Assembly: GCF_954871325.1 (NCBI RefSeq)
Contig: NC_088775.1
Span: 24,095,561 to 24,159,560, forward strand
Length of the DNA stretch: 64,000 nucleotides
Direction: 5' to 3'
DNA from: Gordionus sp. m RMFG-2023
Taxonomy: Eukaryota; Nematomorpha; Gordioida; Chordodea; Parachordodidae
The translations under genes and the position numbers were made by a program. The notes under the pieces were generated by a model. It had not been told where the DNA came from and searched no databases. It saw nothing but the letters and a program-made list of their open reading frames with translations. This document shows, in pieces, positions 1 through 11,800 of the stretch (its first letter is position 1; each line of letters begins with the position of its first letter).

Positions 1-469
1 AAATTTGCTCCCCGAACCTTATATTTTTTAAGATCACTCAATATACCTGATTGAGTGTTAAAATAATTCTTTTTTAAATTTTAGATATAGATTTTATTTA
101 TTATTAAAATACTTTAGTATAAATAAAATCTCTTTATTTAACTATGCATTTATTTTAATGATAATATACAATAAAATAAATTTCAAAATGTAGAAATTTT
201 TATGTAGATTATTATATTAAAAATTTATTGTAAATAACTATATTTAAAAAATATATAATTCAATAAAATATAAGTAATTCTTGTATGGTATTTTAAAAAA
301 TATAATTTAACAATTATAATTAATACAAAATAATCTATAAATATTTCTTATTGCAAAAGCAATACTTTTATTAAAAATACATAAATATTATGACTAAGAA
401 TTCATTATAATTAAGTTTTGCATATAAAAATTTTATGACTAAGAAAATATGATAATCATAGATTTGAAT

Positions 470-901
470 TTATAAAGAGAGGTCTACTTTTCTCTGAGAT
501 CTGGCTAATTCATCTAGAATCAAATTTTTATCTAGAATAATCTCCTTATAAATATTTAAAAGGGCTAATCCATTTAAACGGTTTTCACCGGTGCTATTTC
601 TTAAATAGGTTTTTAACCTTTTCAAAGTTGAAAATGACCTTTCATTGATGCAGGTACTAATCGGTAAAGTAGCTAAAATAAAAAGTAATGTTTTGATATT
701 TGGCAAGGAATCTAAGGTGCAATTACACATGGAAAGAGCCTGCAAAGCATATTTAGTTCTCAAAGAGTACTCTATTCTGTCGAGATTTTTATACCAAAAT
801 TCGACATCCCAAAGTAACTTATCATACGATCCTGATAAATCATCAGAATAAAACTCTGAGATTTTCTTAATATCCTCTCGCGTTTCATGTGTAATCAACA
901 A
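470..901 (-). pseudogene. hAT transposase C-terminal end, left-arm inverted copy
   Basis: An open frame of 143 residues encodes the end of a ZMYM1-like hAT transposase, with the hAT dimerisation signature NERSFSTLKRLKTYLRNST. It is the mirror copy of the plus-strand end at 3202-3633; the two translations differ at about 10 of 143 positions. It has no upstream transposase in its own orientation, so it is a stranded 3' fragment rather than a gene. Being open in both arms suggests the duplication is fairly young or has been homogenised between arms. Confidence 0.75.
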
Positions 902-1499
902 TTCAGACTCAACCGGCAGAAGAAAATAAAAACTTTTTAAAATAAAATTATGACTAATAAATTCTTCTTTTAATTGAAATAAAAATGTGTCAATAAGGGG
1001 AATAAAAATATTTTACTTTCTTGTAAAGAGCTCTCAGTTGATTTGGCTGGAAAATCATCAAATGATGGTATGGTATTTTATAATATAATTGAGTTCTATT
1101 TTTTTATTTGTAAATTATATTTTCATTTGAGTTATTAAAATTTTGCAATGTGCTTTATTTAGTTATAACCCTTTTTTTATATGAAAAGCTCATCATTATG
1201 ATTATTGTAAATTCCCAGATAATCTTTAGATATTACAACATTCACAAGCAGAGTTGGGGAGTATTGTGAAAACTTGTATCTTAGATAAAAACAAATAATT
1301 TCCTTCTATATCTTACCCTGTCTTTTAAATTTGTAATAGATAACTTGAATCTTTATTTAAGATATATTTTTAATAAACTATATTCTTTTCTTGTTGTGCT
1401 GCTCAGGTCTGAATTCACATTGAAATATATATTTTAAAATTTTAAAAAAAATATAGAAAATCAATGTCCTCAAAAAGATATCATTATACTTAAAATTTC

Positions 1500-3633
1500 A
1501 GTTTAAAAATGATAATGAAAAATTGTTGGCTGTGGAAAATATTTGGGCACCTGACAAATGCTATAAATTTCCATTGTCTTTGGATAAAAGAAATTTAACA
1601 TTTCAAACATCGTGGCTTAACAAATATAAGTGGCTTGCTTCTTCATCTAATGAAAAGGGAGCTTTTTTGTAGTGTGCGTCATTTTTTCACCAAGATATGC
1701 TGGACCCGGGTTACAAAAACTCAAAACATTGGTAAGTCAAGTATATACAAGATGGAAAGATGCTCTTGAAAATTTTAATTATCATCAACAAAATAAATAT
1801 CATCTCAATTCTTGTGAGATATCTGATGCTTTAAAAGCCATCTCTATGAATCAAAAGATATCAATATCTAATGTATTGAATAAAAAAAATTTGATATTGT
1901 TACAACCAACAGAGCCAGAATAATTATAATTGATGCAATCATTTGGCTAGGGAGGCAGAGCTTAGCATTAAGATCTCATAGAGTATCAGCTGGCCCCTTA
2001 ACACTTTCATCTTCTCATAATGAAGGTAATTTTAAGGAATTGCTTAAACTTTTATGCAACAATAATGATAATTATATAAAGCTTTTTGAAAGCTCGGCTA
2101 AAAATGCCACCTACCTTAGTCCATGCATTCAAAATGAAATTATATCCATATGCAATAAGTTTATATTGAAAGAAATTTCTAAAAAAGTGAAAGCATCACC
2201 ATTTTTAGTGTTCTGGCGGATGAGACATCGGATGTTGGTAACATAAAGCAATTATCCATAGCAATAAGGTTTATTGATATGGAATCAGGTCATTATAAAA
2301 TGAAGGAACGTTCAATTTATTGATTTACATAACACTAAATCAGAGACGATAGCCAAAGCATCCCTTCAAGATCTAGATTTAAATCTAATGAGAGGCCAGG
2401 GATATGATGGAGCTCCCTCAATGAGTGGTCATGTTAAGGGAGTGCAGTCAAGAATTAGAGAGCTTTATAGCACCGCTTAATATGTTCACTGCAGCTCACA
2501 TTGATGATATCCGAGGCATGTGAAATTCGAGACATCCGGAACAGTTTACTTAAATTTTTTTTAATTTAATTGGAATTTATTAGATTTTATTATGTATTAT
2601 AGATATCTTTTTATAATTTAATATATTTTTCAAAATTTAGAAACAATATCGTCGGTTTGTGGCTTTTTCACACCACCCAAAAAGAGACAGTTATTTATCC
2701 GAACATTTGATGATATTGATTCAAATAATCCAAAAAAAAAACTAAAACGATTTTGCCCAACTAGGTTTATCGAAAGACAACAATCAGTGACTCTTCATAG
2801 AATTATATGAAGTTATTTTTGCAGCACTCGAATCCTACGTATCCAGCAAAGTATGATTTTAGCAAAATACTTCAAAAAATTAATTTGGATTTAAGAGAGG
2901 TTATGAATAGGGCAAAGGATATTGTTGAAATATTAGCAAATATCAAAGAAAATGTGGATGAAAAATTTCATATTTACAAGAAAGTAAAGGAGATCGCTAA
3001 TTTGTTTGGGATTGAAATTTTTGAGTAGTTTCTAGACAGTCAAATCGCTTAAATATTGATGCCTCTTCTATTGAGGATTTTTATAAAATAAATATTTTTA
3101 TTCCCCTTATTGACACATTTTTATTTCAATTAAAAGAAAGATTTATTAGTCATAATTTTATTTTAAAAAGTTTTTATTTTCTTCAGCCGGTTGAGTCTGA
3201 ATTGTTGATTACACATGAAACGCGAGAGGATATTAAGAAAATCTCAGAGTTTTATTCTGATGATTTATCAGGATCGTATGATAAGTTACTTTGTGATGTC
3301 GAATTTTGGTATAAAAATCTCGACAGAATAGAGTACTCTTTGAGACCTAAAAATGCTTTGCAGGCTCTTTCCATGTGTAATTGCATTTTAGATTCCCTGC
3401 CAAATTTCAAAACATTACTTTTTATTTTAGCTACTTTACCGATTAGTATCTGCACCAATGAAAGGTCTTTTTCAACTTTGAAAAGGTTAAAAACCTATTT
3501 AAGAAATAGCACCGGTGAAAACCGTTTAAATGGATTAGCCCTTTTAAATATTTATAAGGAGATTATTCTAAATAAAAATTTGATTCTAGATGAATTAGCC
3601 AAATCTCAGAGAAAATCAGACCTCTCTTTATAA
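1500..3633 (+). pseudogene. hAT transposase (TTF zinc finger / DUF4371 type), broken
   Basis: In order: a TTF-type finger region near 1600-1670 (SWLNKYKWLASSSNEKGAF), a DUF4371-like stretch through 1672-2480 (TRWKDALENFNYHQQNKYH; later CIQNEIISICNKF), a poorly readable middle 2500-3080, and an open C-terminal part from about 3087 to the stop at 3631-3633 (FIPLIDTFLFQL; NERSFSTLKRL). The architecture is that of ZMYM1-like hAT transposases, normally 700-900 residues in one frame. Here the frame changes near 1668, stops at 1921-1923 and about 2245, and is degraded between 2250 and 3080, so no full protein can be made. The final 143 codons are the best preserved part. Confidence 0.7.
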
Positions 3634-4100
3634 ATTCAAATCTATGATTATCAAATTTTCTTAGTCATAAAATTTTTATATGCAAAACTTAATTATAATG
3701 AATTCTTAGTCATAATATATATGTATTTTTAATAAAAGTATTGCTTTTGCAATAAGAAATATTTATAGATTATTTTGTATTAATTATAATTGTTAAATTA
3801 TATTTTTTTAAATACTGTACAAGAATTGCCAAACATTTATTCAGTTAATAATATTTAACCAAATATTTATCCAGAAAATGATATTGAAAGTGGGATTTCT
3901 ATATGATCACTTGTACATAATTATACTATGAGTAAATCATCTTCCATAATCAAACCTCAAATATTGAATAAATCTTATCAAAAATCAAAAAAATAACTCA
4001 TTAAACTTCCTTAATATACCAACCCACAAGAAACCCATATTTGAAGATAAAAATAATATCCAACATTTTCACTCTTAAACTGATAAAAAAATTTTAATTC

Positions 4101-7056
4101 ATGAGCTTACCAGACCTCAGCACAGCTTCTACCAAATCTAACTGCCCTTTATGTAATAAACTCGTTAAAGTAACCAGGGCTATTGCCATCTCATCGAAAC
4201 CAGAAGATAAAATGTCCTCAATCTGGACTTCCCATCTTATCACCAGCTATCCCTCGAACCCTAAATGCCTTTTCTACCCTTGCCCTCGCATAACCTATAG
4301 TTACCATTCCCACGTTGACTGATGTGCCTACTAGCCCAATAGTCCCCACCTCAACCGCCGAAAATGCTCTCACTTTCAATCCAACCGACTCCACAGATGT
4401 AGAAATATTTTTAGTCACACCAAAACCATTTGTGATTTCACGAATACCTAAGGGAGCAAGACTTCAAGTTGCCAAACACCTCTCAAAGAACTTGACTTCC
4501 TTGATAAATAATTATTCTTCCATAAAACACTGGCTAGACACCCTGTCATTTGCCTTTACTACCTTGCAAGTTCCTGATCCTGCCAGCAAAAAATCTCTGA
4601 CACAGCAAATCAAGGATGCTACTATCTACCCCTTACCCATCAATCACTTTTCCACATCTTTTAAAGGTGATGACACTGATAAAAATAAAAATCACAAAAA
4701 TGACCTACTCACCAAGGCCAAGCTTATATCTAAAAAGCTGGATAACCTGAATGTTAAATCCGCCATACGACTGGCAACATCTGACAATAAGCTAGCTCCC
4801 TACGATCAAACAACTTATCAAGCTCATCTGACAATAAGCTAGCTCCCTACGATCAAACAACTTATCAAGCTCATCTGACAATAAGCTAGCTCCCTACGAT
4901 CAAACAACTTATCAAGCTCATCTCCTAAAACACCACCCACACGATCTTAAGGACGAAATACCGTCTTACCCCGAAGCTCCTCTAATTGCAACCACTTTTA
5001 CCTCAAGCGAGGTTAGAAAGGCTATCCTCTCCTTCAAACGCGATTCTTCACCGAGGGTTGATGGGTTTCGCCCAATATTCTTACAGGATCTAACCGCACC
5101 TTACATCACACAACAATGCGACGTTTTGGAAAAAATTACTCAACTCATCAACCGTATGCTTGCTGGAGGCTTACCACCCGCCATTATTCCACTCCTTTAT
5201 GGAGCTAAACTCATCGCCCTCCATAAACCTAATAAAGATATTCGCCCTATCACTATTGGGACCACTTGGCGCCGATTAACCGCAAAGCTAGTAGTGAGCA
5301 GAATATTGTTCACAGTATCCAATCACCTGTGCCCTAATCAATTAGGAGTCAACGTAAAAGGGGGTTGTGAGGTATCCCTACACATAACCAGAATGTATCT
5401 ACAAACAGACCCCAGTGACGATATCCTAATTAAGATAGATTTTTCAAACTTTACCCAGAATACTCGCAATTCATCTTCGATTGTTATGCTAGTCCATGGC
5501 ATCTTCAATTTGGAGATAGATTGATTCCTTCTAGTAGTGGAATACAACAAGGTGACCTTCTAGGTTCGTTTTTATTCTGTCTGGGCATTAATAGCCTAAT
5601 ACAAGGCATAAATGATCAATGTAAACTAAACCTTCATAACTGGTATATCGACGATGGTACACTAGGCGGCTCACCCAGCGAAGTTATGAAGGCGGTCGAA
5701 ATAATAAAATCCAGCGAGAGCAGTTTGGGACTGTGAATCAATCAAGACAAGAGCGTTGTCCTCTTGGAATCATCGACCTTAACTATGATCCTATGTTCAA
5801 TCATACACCATTGAACTTCTTAACTCGAATCTCCAGTGGGTAAAGACGAGTTCTTTGTCAAGTTCTTCGCCGACACTCTACTAGAGATATCCCTTATGCG
5901 CGGTACACTATCTCGCCTCCCAGCCCACCAAGCGTTCTTTCTATTAAAGAACTACCTCCTAATCCCAAAAATTCTATATACACTCCGATCGTCACGTATC
6001 TTCCAATACGACGTCAACCTCGCTGCACACGAGCTAGAGATTAAACACCTCACAGAGGATATACTCAATCTCAAATTCGGAGACCTATCTTGGCTACGAG
6101 CTACCTTGCCAACCAAATCCGGCGGCATTGGCATATGATCGCCTTCCCTACTCTCTGTTAGTGCGTTCATATCCTCTCGCCTGTCCTGCGAGCCCATCAT
6201 ACACGCACTCACAAAACATCCTGACCCTTTACTTCCCCAGGCAATTGATCTATGGAAATCTCTTTCATTAGTCGATCCTCCCTCATCGGCACTGCAGAAG
6301 GACTGGGATAAGCCTCTAGTTGGCAACTTCGTTGCATACCTTAAATCGAGGAGCCAACCCGAGGACCATTCTCTACTCTTCTCCATTTCCTCAGACAGCG
6401 GATATGAATTTCTCGAAGCTTTTCCATCGCGAAACCTTGACCAGCCCCTAAGCAATGATGAGCTACGTCACGCCATCGGTCTAAGACTTAATTATGATAT
6501 GGTAATACCCTATCACTGCATCCTTTGTCAAAGGCCGGTCAACTCCAAAGGCCGTCACTCTTTACACTGCAAGCGCAGTAGAGGCAGATTCATTAGACAT
6601 TCAAAATGCAATGATACTATTGCCAGGGCCCTAAAATCTGCCGGTATCCCATCAACCCTCGAACCTACTGGACTCTACAATTCTGATGGTAAGCGTCCCG
6701 ATGGCTCTACCATGATCCCTTGGAAGAGGGGGGAATTCCTAACCTGGTATTTCTCATGCATCGATCCCCTTGCCCCTTCCAATATAAATAGAGATGCTCT
6801 AGTAGACGCCAAGACGAATAAACTCGCTAAGTATTCGCCATCGCTTCCGGCCAATTACACATTCCTACCACTAATCGCCACGACTCTAACGTCGTTCAAC
6901 TCTCATGCCCTGGCTTTCTTTAAAGAGCTGGGGAAACGGATCTCTACTAGGACCGAAGATCCCAACGAGGGTTATTACCTACGCCAAAGATTAGCCCTCA
7001 ATATAATAAAATCCAATTACCTCAGGTTCATATTCTCAATGACTGATACCCCCTAA
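4101..7056 (+). pseudogene. LINE ORF: reverse transcriptase plus C-terminal restriction-like nuclease domain
   Basis: An N-terminal CPLC..C-type segment begins at 4101, followed by linker sequence to about 4920. The reverse transcriptase part starts near 4980 (FKRDSSPRVDGFRPIF), continues with HKPNKDIRPITIGTTWRRL and IKIDFSN, and reaches GIQQGDLLG and the catalytic box YIDDGTLGG at 5640-5665. Downstream, 6499-7056 is open for 185 codons with a zinc-knuckle-like CILCQRPVNSKGRHSLHC followed by GKRPDGSTMIPW, the arrangement seen in retrotransposons with a restriction-enzyme-like endonuclease after the RT. Frame changes occur near 4320, 4840, 5470, 5735 and 6140-6480, so the copy is dead. The exact clade (R2/HERO-like or another with an RPD nuclease) is not settled. 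Confidence 0.7.
4781..4921. repeat. 47-bp direct repeat, three tandem copies, inside the LINE
   Basis: The unit starts CTGACAATAAGCTAGCTCC and recurs at 4781, 4828 and 4875 with virtually no differences. As 47 is not a multiple of three, each extra copy shifts the reading frame, which accounts for the loss of frame near 4840. The identity of copies points to a recent slippage or copying event. Confidence 0.9.
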
Positions 7057-7200
7057 TCACAGAATCGGCGATAAGAAGAGCAATTAAGAACAAGAGAGGG
7101 ATATTCAGATGGAAGTCAACAAAAGAACCAAACCCTAATCACAGAATCGGCGATGAGAAAAGCAATTAAGAACAAGAGAGGAATATTCAGATGGAAGAAG
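7051..7200. repeat. 82-bp tandem duplication in the LINE 3' region
   Basis: CCCTAATCACAGAATCGGCG begins at 7051 and again at 7133; the two copies differ at only a few positions. They follow directly on the stop of the nuclease-like frame. Repeated 3' tails are common in non-LTR elements that recognise their own RNA 3' end; that role here is inference. Confidence 0.8.
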
Positions 7201-7697
7201 AAAAACTGAAGGGCAAACTATGAAAACTCATAATTCTTTTAAATCATATGTTCAATTTATTATATTAATTTACTATATATTTATTTATATTATTTAAATA
7301 TATTATTATTTATCCTTAAAAGATATACTAACAAATGTGATTATTTTTTAAATTGACATATTAATGAAATTTACTATTATATTGATCGTTATTATATCAT
7401 ACATTTTATATTACGCTTTATATAAATTTTATTGAATTATATATTTTTAAAATATATTTATTTACAATAAATTTTTAATATAATAATCTACATAAAAATT
7501 TATACATTTTGAAATCTATTTTATTGTATATTATCATTAAAATAAATGCATAGTTAAATAACGAGATTTTATTTATACTAAAGTATTTTAATAATAAATA
7601 AAATCTATATCTAAAATTTAAAAAAGAATTATTTTTAACACTCAATCAGGTATATTGAGTGATTTTAAATAATATAAGGTTCGGGGAGCAAATTTTT

Positions 7698-8202
7698 TTC
7701 TTTCTAAACTATATGGATTAATTTACAATTGACTAAACATAGATTAAATTTTTAGAATAATGTTTTCAGTGTTCAGTCGCTTATTAATCATAAATTTAGC
7801 CAAAATTGTTACCAATATTTTTTTATTCATGCTTGTTACTATAGTGATTAGACACTAATAAAGCACATAATATTGCCAATATTTAAAAGTAGAGTTTGGT
7901 GGCTTCGCCCCCCAAAAAATTTTAACCCCCCCCCCATGGATAAATCCTGGCTAATCCACTGCTAATATTTAAAAAATCTCATGAAAGATTACCAAAAATT
8001 TGTGTAGCAATTATTAAGAATAAAGGTGGTCATATTGATGAAACCAAAATTTGATCTTAATTAATTGCTATGTCTTTTATTTTTTGTAATTTTATGCAAT
8101 AATATGTAAACTTATAAATAAATTTGATAAGCCTCATATTGTGTGTTATTTGTCTTATTTTAAGAAAAATGCAGGGTAGACAATCATTTATGGCCGGTAG
8201 TG
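7698..8202 (+). mobile_element. Tc1/mariner remnant (3' part)
   Basis: At 7969-8052 a short frame reads ERLPKICVAIIKNKGGHIDE and then stops, the typical end of Tc1-family transposases. About 150 bp further the sequence reaches CCGGTAGTGTA, a plausible terminal inverted repeat followed by a TA target (8203-8204). The catalytic core and left end are missing, lost or displaced by the hAT and a small MITE. 7698-7884 is AT-rich with nothing else recognised. Confidence 0.55.
7885..7968. mobile_element. Short MITE with C-tract, inside the Tc1 remnant
   Basis: An ~85-bp segment from GTAGAGTTTGGTGGCTTCG to GCTAATCCACTGC, containing a run of C, is flanked on both sides by AATATTTA. Read on the minus strand its end (CAGTGGATTAGCC) resembles terminal repeats of hAT-type MITEs. 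It has no coding capacity. Confidence 0.4.
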
Positions 8203-8852
8203 TACGTCTCTTCAAATAAAGATATCATATAAGATGGTACAAAAATTTTATCCTTAAAATCCTATGTTTAAAGTTTCGGTTATAAAAATCATTACCTTTT
8301 TTTAAAATTTTTTTAATTAAAATCAAAAAATCAGATTTGAATTTTAAAAAAATCCAATTTTCAGACTATAAATGATTTAGTAAGATCGGTCTTCTGATTT
8401 CGATCCCGTTTTGGTCTTAGACCTCATGTTTTAAATAAGCCACCTTCTAATATTATAGATCCAACCAAAACAGAATAGAACAAAAAATCGACAGGAATTT
8501 TCTAGAAACGGTATCTGGTCAGATATTCATTCCGGTTCCAGTTTTAAACGTTAGTTAAAAAAATATGGACTTATAAAGAAAGAAATAGAAAAGTTAGAAT
8601 TATGGGTGGTGGGTTTTCAAGCTTAATTTCCGGTTTCATATCCATAGGTGGCCCTTATAAAAACACAAACTATTTATCATTAATTTCTGTCGGATACTAT
8701 TTACAGTTTCAATCCAAAAATCTAAAAATCCTCCCTTAAACAACTTGCTATTTTTTCTACCATTTCGTTCGAGCAGTCTTTTTCTTCTAATTAAATTTAA
8801 TCATTTAAAAAAGATGGATTAACAATATCAAATAAATCAATAAATAACTGAC

Positions 8853-11800
8853 CTCCATGTCTACCGATATTTACTCCCCCTTTCCCGAACACGTTTCCCC
8901 CTTTCCTGTGTTCGACCCTTCCGTCTTTCGCTTTACTGCCATCTATATTGATGATTCCTTGTTCCCTGAAAAGCGGAATATCGTATTTGGCTAATATCCT
9001 AGCCGGGGCATCGGCGTTAACTTCGTCATCTAGAAATAGTTTTTCGCACTCGTCTTCCGAATCTTCTAAGGCACCGTAACCAAAAGCCTTTTATTTAATT
9101 TTAAAATACGGCAAATTGACAGGGAAAATAAAATGAAACATGATTTATTAATTTGTATAAATATCGCTTGTAACATTTCACTCGTTGTTACATTTAAATT
9201 TCACCTTCTTTTATTTACACTGAAATTTCATTGGTTCATTCAAATATAATCTCTCATTGGTTCCTTCAAATTTCATGAATCAAAAGTTATGTGACTTGTA
9301 TTAAAATAAAACATAAATTACTTTCTTAAATAGATCCCCAATGCCAATCGAAACGAAAAAAAAGCAGAAGCTTACCTTTTTTGCTTCGATGTCATGAAAG
9401 ATAAGTGCGACCCACAATGATGGGTTTTAATCCGTATGCCTGCGCACTCAAGCTTAACCTGCTAGCCCTTCTATCTAAAAATTTTGTTTAACCCACGAGA
9501 CCAGTTTAAAAATAATTTCATTAGTAGATTTGGCTCGTTATTTATTTTATTTTAATGCATTTTTACTTAAACTTATAATATATGAAATATTATGAAATAT
9601 GATTTTTAATAAATGGAGGTCTGTTCTGCTCATTTTGCAGGAAAGATATATCAAATTACTTGGTCATGGTTTTAAAATATTTTCGCCCATCGTAGATTTC
9701 TAAGATAAGCTATATTTTTTTAAAAATACCTGACCAGTGATTCCTTTAGTCCTCTTAGTTCTGATAGTTTCCTCGAAGGTGCTGCCTATGCCCGCGAAAT
9801 AATTGGAGGTTTTTTTCGTATATTTCGATTCGGCCATCTGGGTCAAAGTAGCTGGCTCCATTTTCGACGTCTTGGTGTAACCCAATCCATAATAGTCATT
9901 TTTAGGTAGGATGATTATCGGGTTAATGTCTGGCGGCAAAAACTCAAAAATTTCTGTTTTTTCCTAAAATTATTATTTCTTAATATATTTTGTTATAATA
10001 AATTAGCAAATTTTTAATCTTTATAAAAGTTCACCAGGAAGAAATTTAATTTAAAAGAAAGAAATATGAAGGAATTACTGTAATGGTAGATTTGATATGA
10101 AAGTCTTTTATTGGCAGGGTTGATGGAGAATAGCTTTTGAATCCCGGAGGTAAACTGCAACCATATATTTTTTTGCCTTTAAATATATATTCGAGGTTTT
10201 ATATTTAAAAAAACATGATATCTAAAATATGCACAAATGTGTAATGTGAGGTATCGCTTATAATAAGCAAAAAATATAGCATAACTGTATAATTTAGCTT
10301 TATATATTTTATAAATTCCGCGCTTGCTATAAACGAGGCCTAAGGCTTGTGGTAAAAACATATATTTTTAGTTTCGAGCCTTTCTAAAAAAAACAAAATA
10401 AATAGAACAGTATGGGTTCAGCCATCTCGAGGCTAGATAAGAATATAATAATCTTATATAATACTAATTCATAAGTCTGGAGGATCTGATATTTTCTTAA
10501 AGATACCAAAAAAGGCACCGATTCTATATCGATATTAAATATGGATGGTGGGTTCCTAATAAGTAATACATCAGAATCCATTTATTATTTAAAGGGGTTT
10601 ATTTAAGGATTTTGGCTTTCATAAATAACAAAGAACAAATGCGATAATAATCAAAATTATTCTTTCTAAAAAAATTCTTTGTCGTTTTAACCAACCAAGA
10701 GCCTAAAATCTAAATTTCCAATTATAAATTTTCCTAATTTTGATAAGCTAAGTGTGCCTAAAATAAATTATACCGAACTATGGAAACAAATTAGAGACTT
10801 AGTTAAATTATTTTGTACTTTATTTTACCCTGTGACATGACGCACAAACCTAGTCACGTGATTATAATAGCTGATTTTAACAGGGGAGGGGTAGAACCAT
10901 GTCGAATGAGGTTCTAAATATTCATCTTAATCATAAAAGACATAAAATTTACAAAAAACTATTTTTATTCGATTACCGATTTCCTTTGACTTTTCAGCGA
11001 GGAGGGGTTTATCTTCGTCCAGCGATTCCTCAAAATTTAGGTACTCCGTATTAATCACAACGCCTGGGAGTTTTTCGACCTTTTTACTATCAACACTTTG
11101 TGGTTCACGTTCGGAAGATGATGGGATAGACGAGGTTTTAGGATCTGGTGTGCGAGCGTTCGATTTAGTGAAAATGGTTTGCTTCTTTTTCCTAACAACT
11201 TTTGCCCCAACACCCCGACCCAGCTTGCCTCCCATCTTTTGGAATATAAGATGACCTATTGTGTTTCTTTATTTATCGATATTTATAATAAATGAGATAT
11301 ATCTAAAAAATAACTTGAAATATAGTTTATAGGGTTAGGAATAAAATCAAAACATTTATTTAAAAAAAACCTAATAAAAATATATAAAAAAACATACGAT
11401 CAAATAAAAAACAATGATTAAATTTTCAAGTCTAAAATAAATTTTACAAGGTTAAAATTAAATTTATAAAATAATAATCTTTCTTATAAAAAAATAAAAG
11501 TTAACTGTATAAAATGAGCGAGTTATAATAAAATTAGATAAAAAATTTTGAAATAAAACCTATGATAGATTTTATATTTCCCAATAAGATTGTAGTATTA
11601 ATTTTAATAAAAATAATTTAAAACATCGTTTCATTTTTTTTTCGTCTTTTTCTCCCGAAAATAAACAATGTTTCATAACTAATAAATACAGTTTTATAAT
11701 CCAAAATTGTAGATAGAGAGAGTTATCGGTAGGCCTGTCCGATAGGATAGGATTTTAAAAATAATTAAAATATCATACGATATCCGAAGTATTAAAATCT

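Larger units (their letters stand above)
3829..7412 (+). mobile_element. Non-LTR retrotransposon inserted in the hAT right arm
   Basis: The hAT right arm matches the inverted left arm up to ACAAGAATT near 3829 and resumes near 7412 (TTTATATAAATTTTATTGAA). The intervening 3.6 kb is GC-richer than its surroundings and encodes reverse transcriptase and a C-terminal nuclease-like domain on the plus strand. Its 3' region carries an 82-bp tandem repeat and ends without an obvious poly(A). Exact ends and target duplication could not be fixed. It is younger than the hAT copy it interrupts. Confidence 0.7.
1..7697 (+). mobile_element. hAT transposon with inverted-duplicated 3' end (foldback form)
   Basis: The first ~250 bases are the reverse complement of the last ~280 bases up to 7697: both ends carry TTTGCTCCCCGAACCTTAT and an inner palindrome around CTCAATATACCTGATTGAG. 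The similarity continues: 1-1003 also matches, inverted, 3090-3829, so the left arm equals the whole 3' end of the element including the last 143 codons of its transposase. The unpaired loop, 1004-3089, holds the rest of the transposase. A non-LTR retrotransposon (about 3829-7412) interrupts the right arm. The left end sits at base 1 of the window, so the target duplication cannot be checked. Placement in hAT rests on the encoded TTF-type finger, DUF4371-like part and hAT dimerisation region. Confidence 0.75.

Noticed and set aside
645-851. Plus-strand frame across the left hAT arm
   Set aside because: It is the complement of the transposase C-terminal frame; the same shadow appears opposite 3202-3633.
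5952-6455. 167-codon minus-strand frame
   Set aside because: It lies opposite the LINE coding region and has no recognisable domain.
9340-9500. Exon-like FHDIEAKK before a GTAAGC donor in a GPATCH1 intron
   Set aside because: The neighbouring exons already join without it in a way that matches human GPATCH1 (GITGQ/AFGYG).
10179-10581. Short minus-strand frames as GPATCH1 exons (for example [15 protein letters not shown])
   Set aside because: They fit neither the flanking phases nor the conserved protein; kept only as a remark that a small exon may be hidden here.
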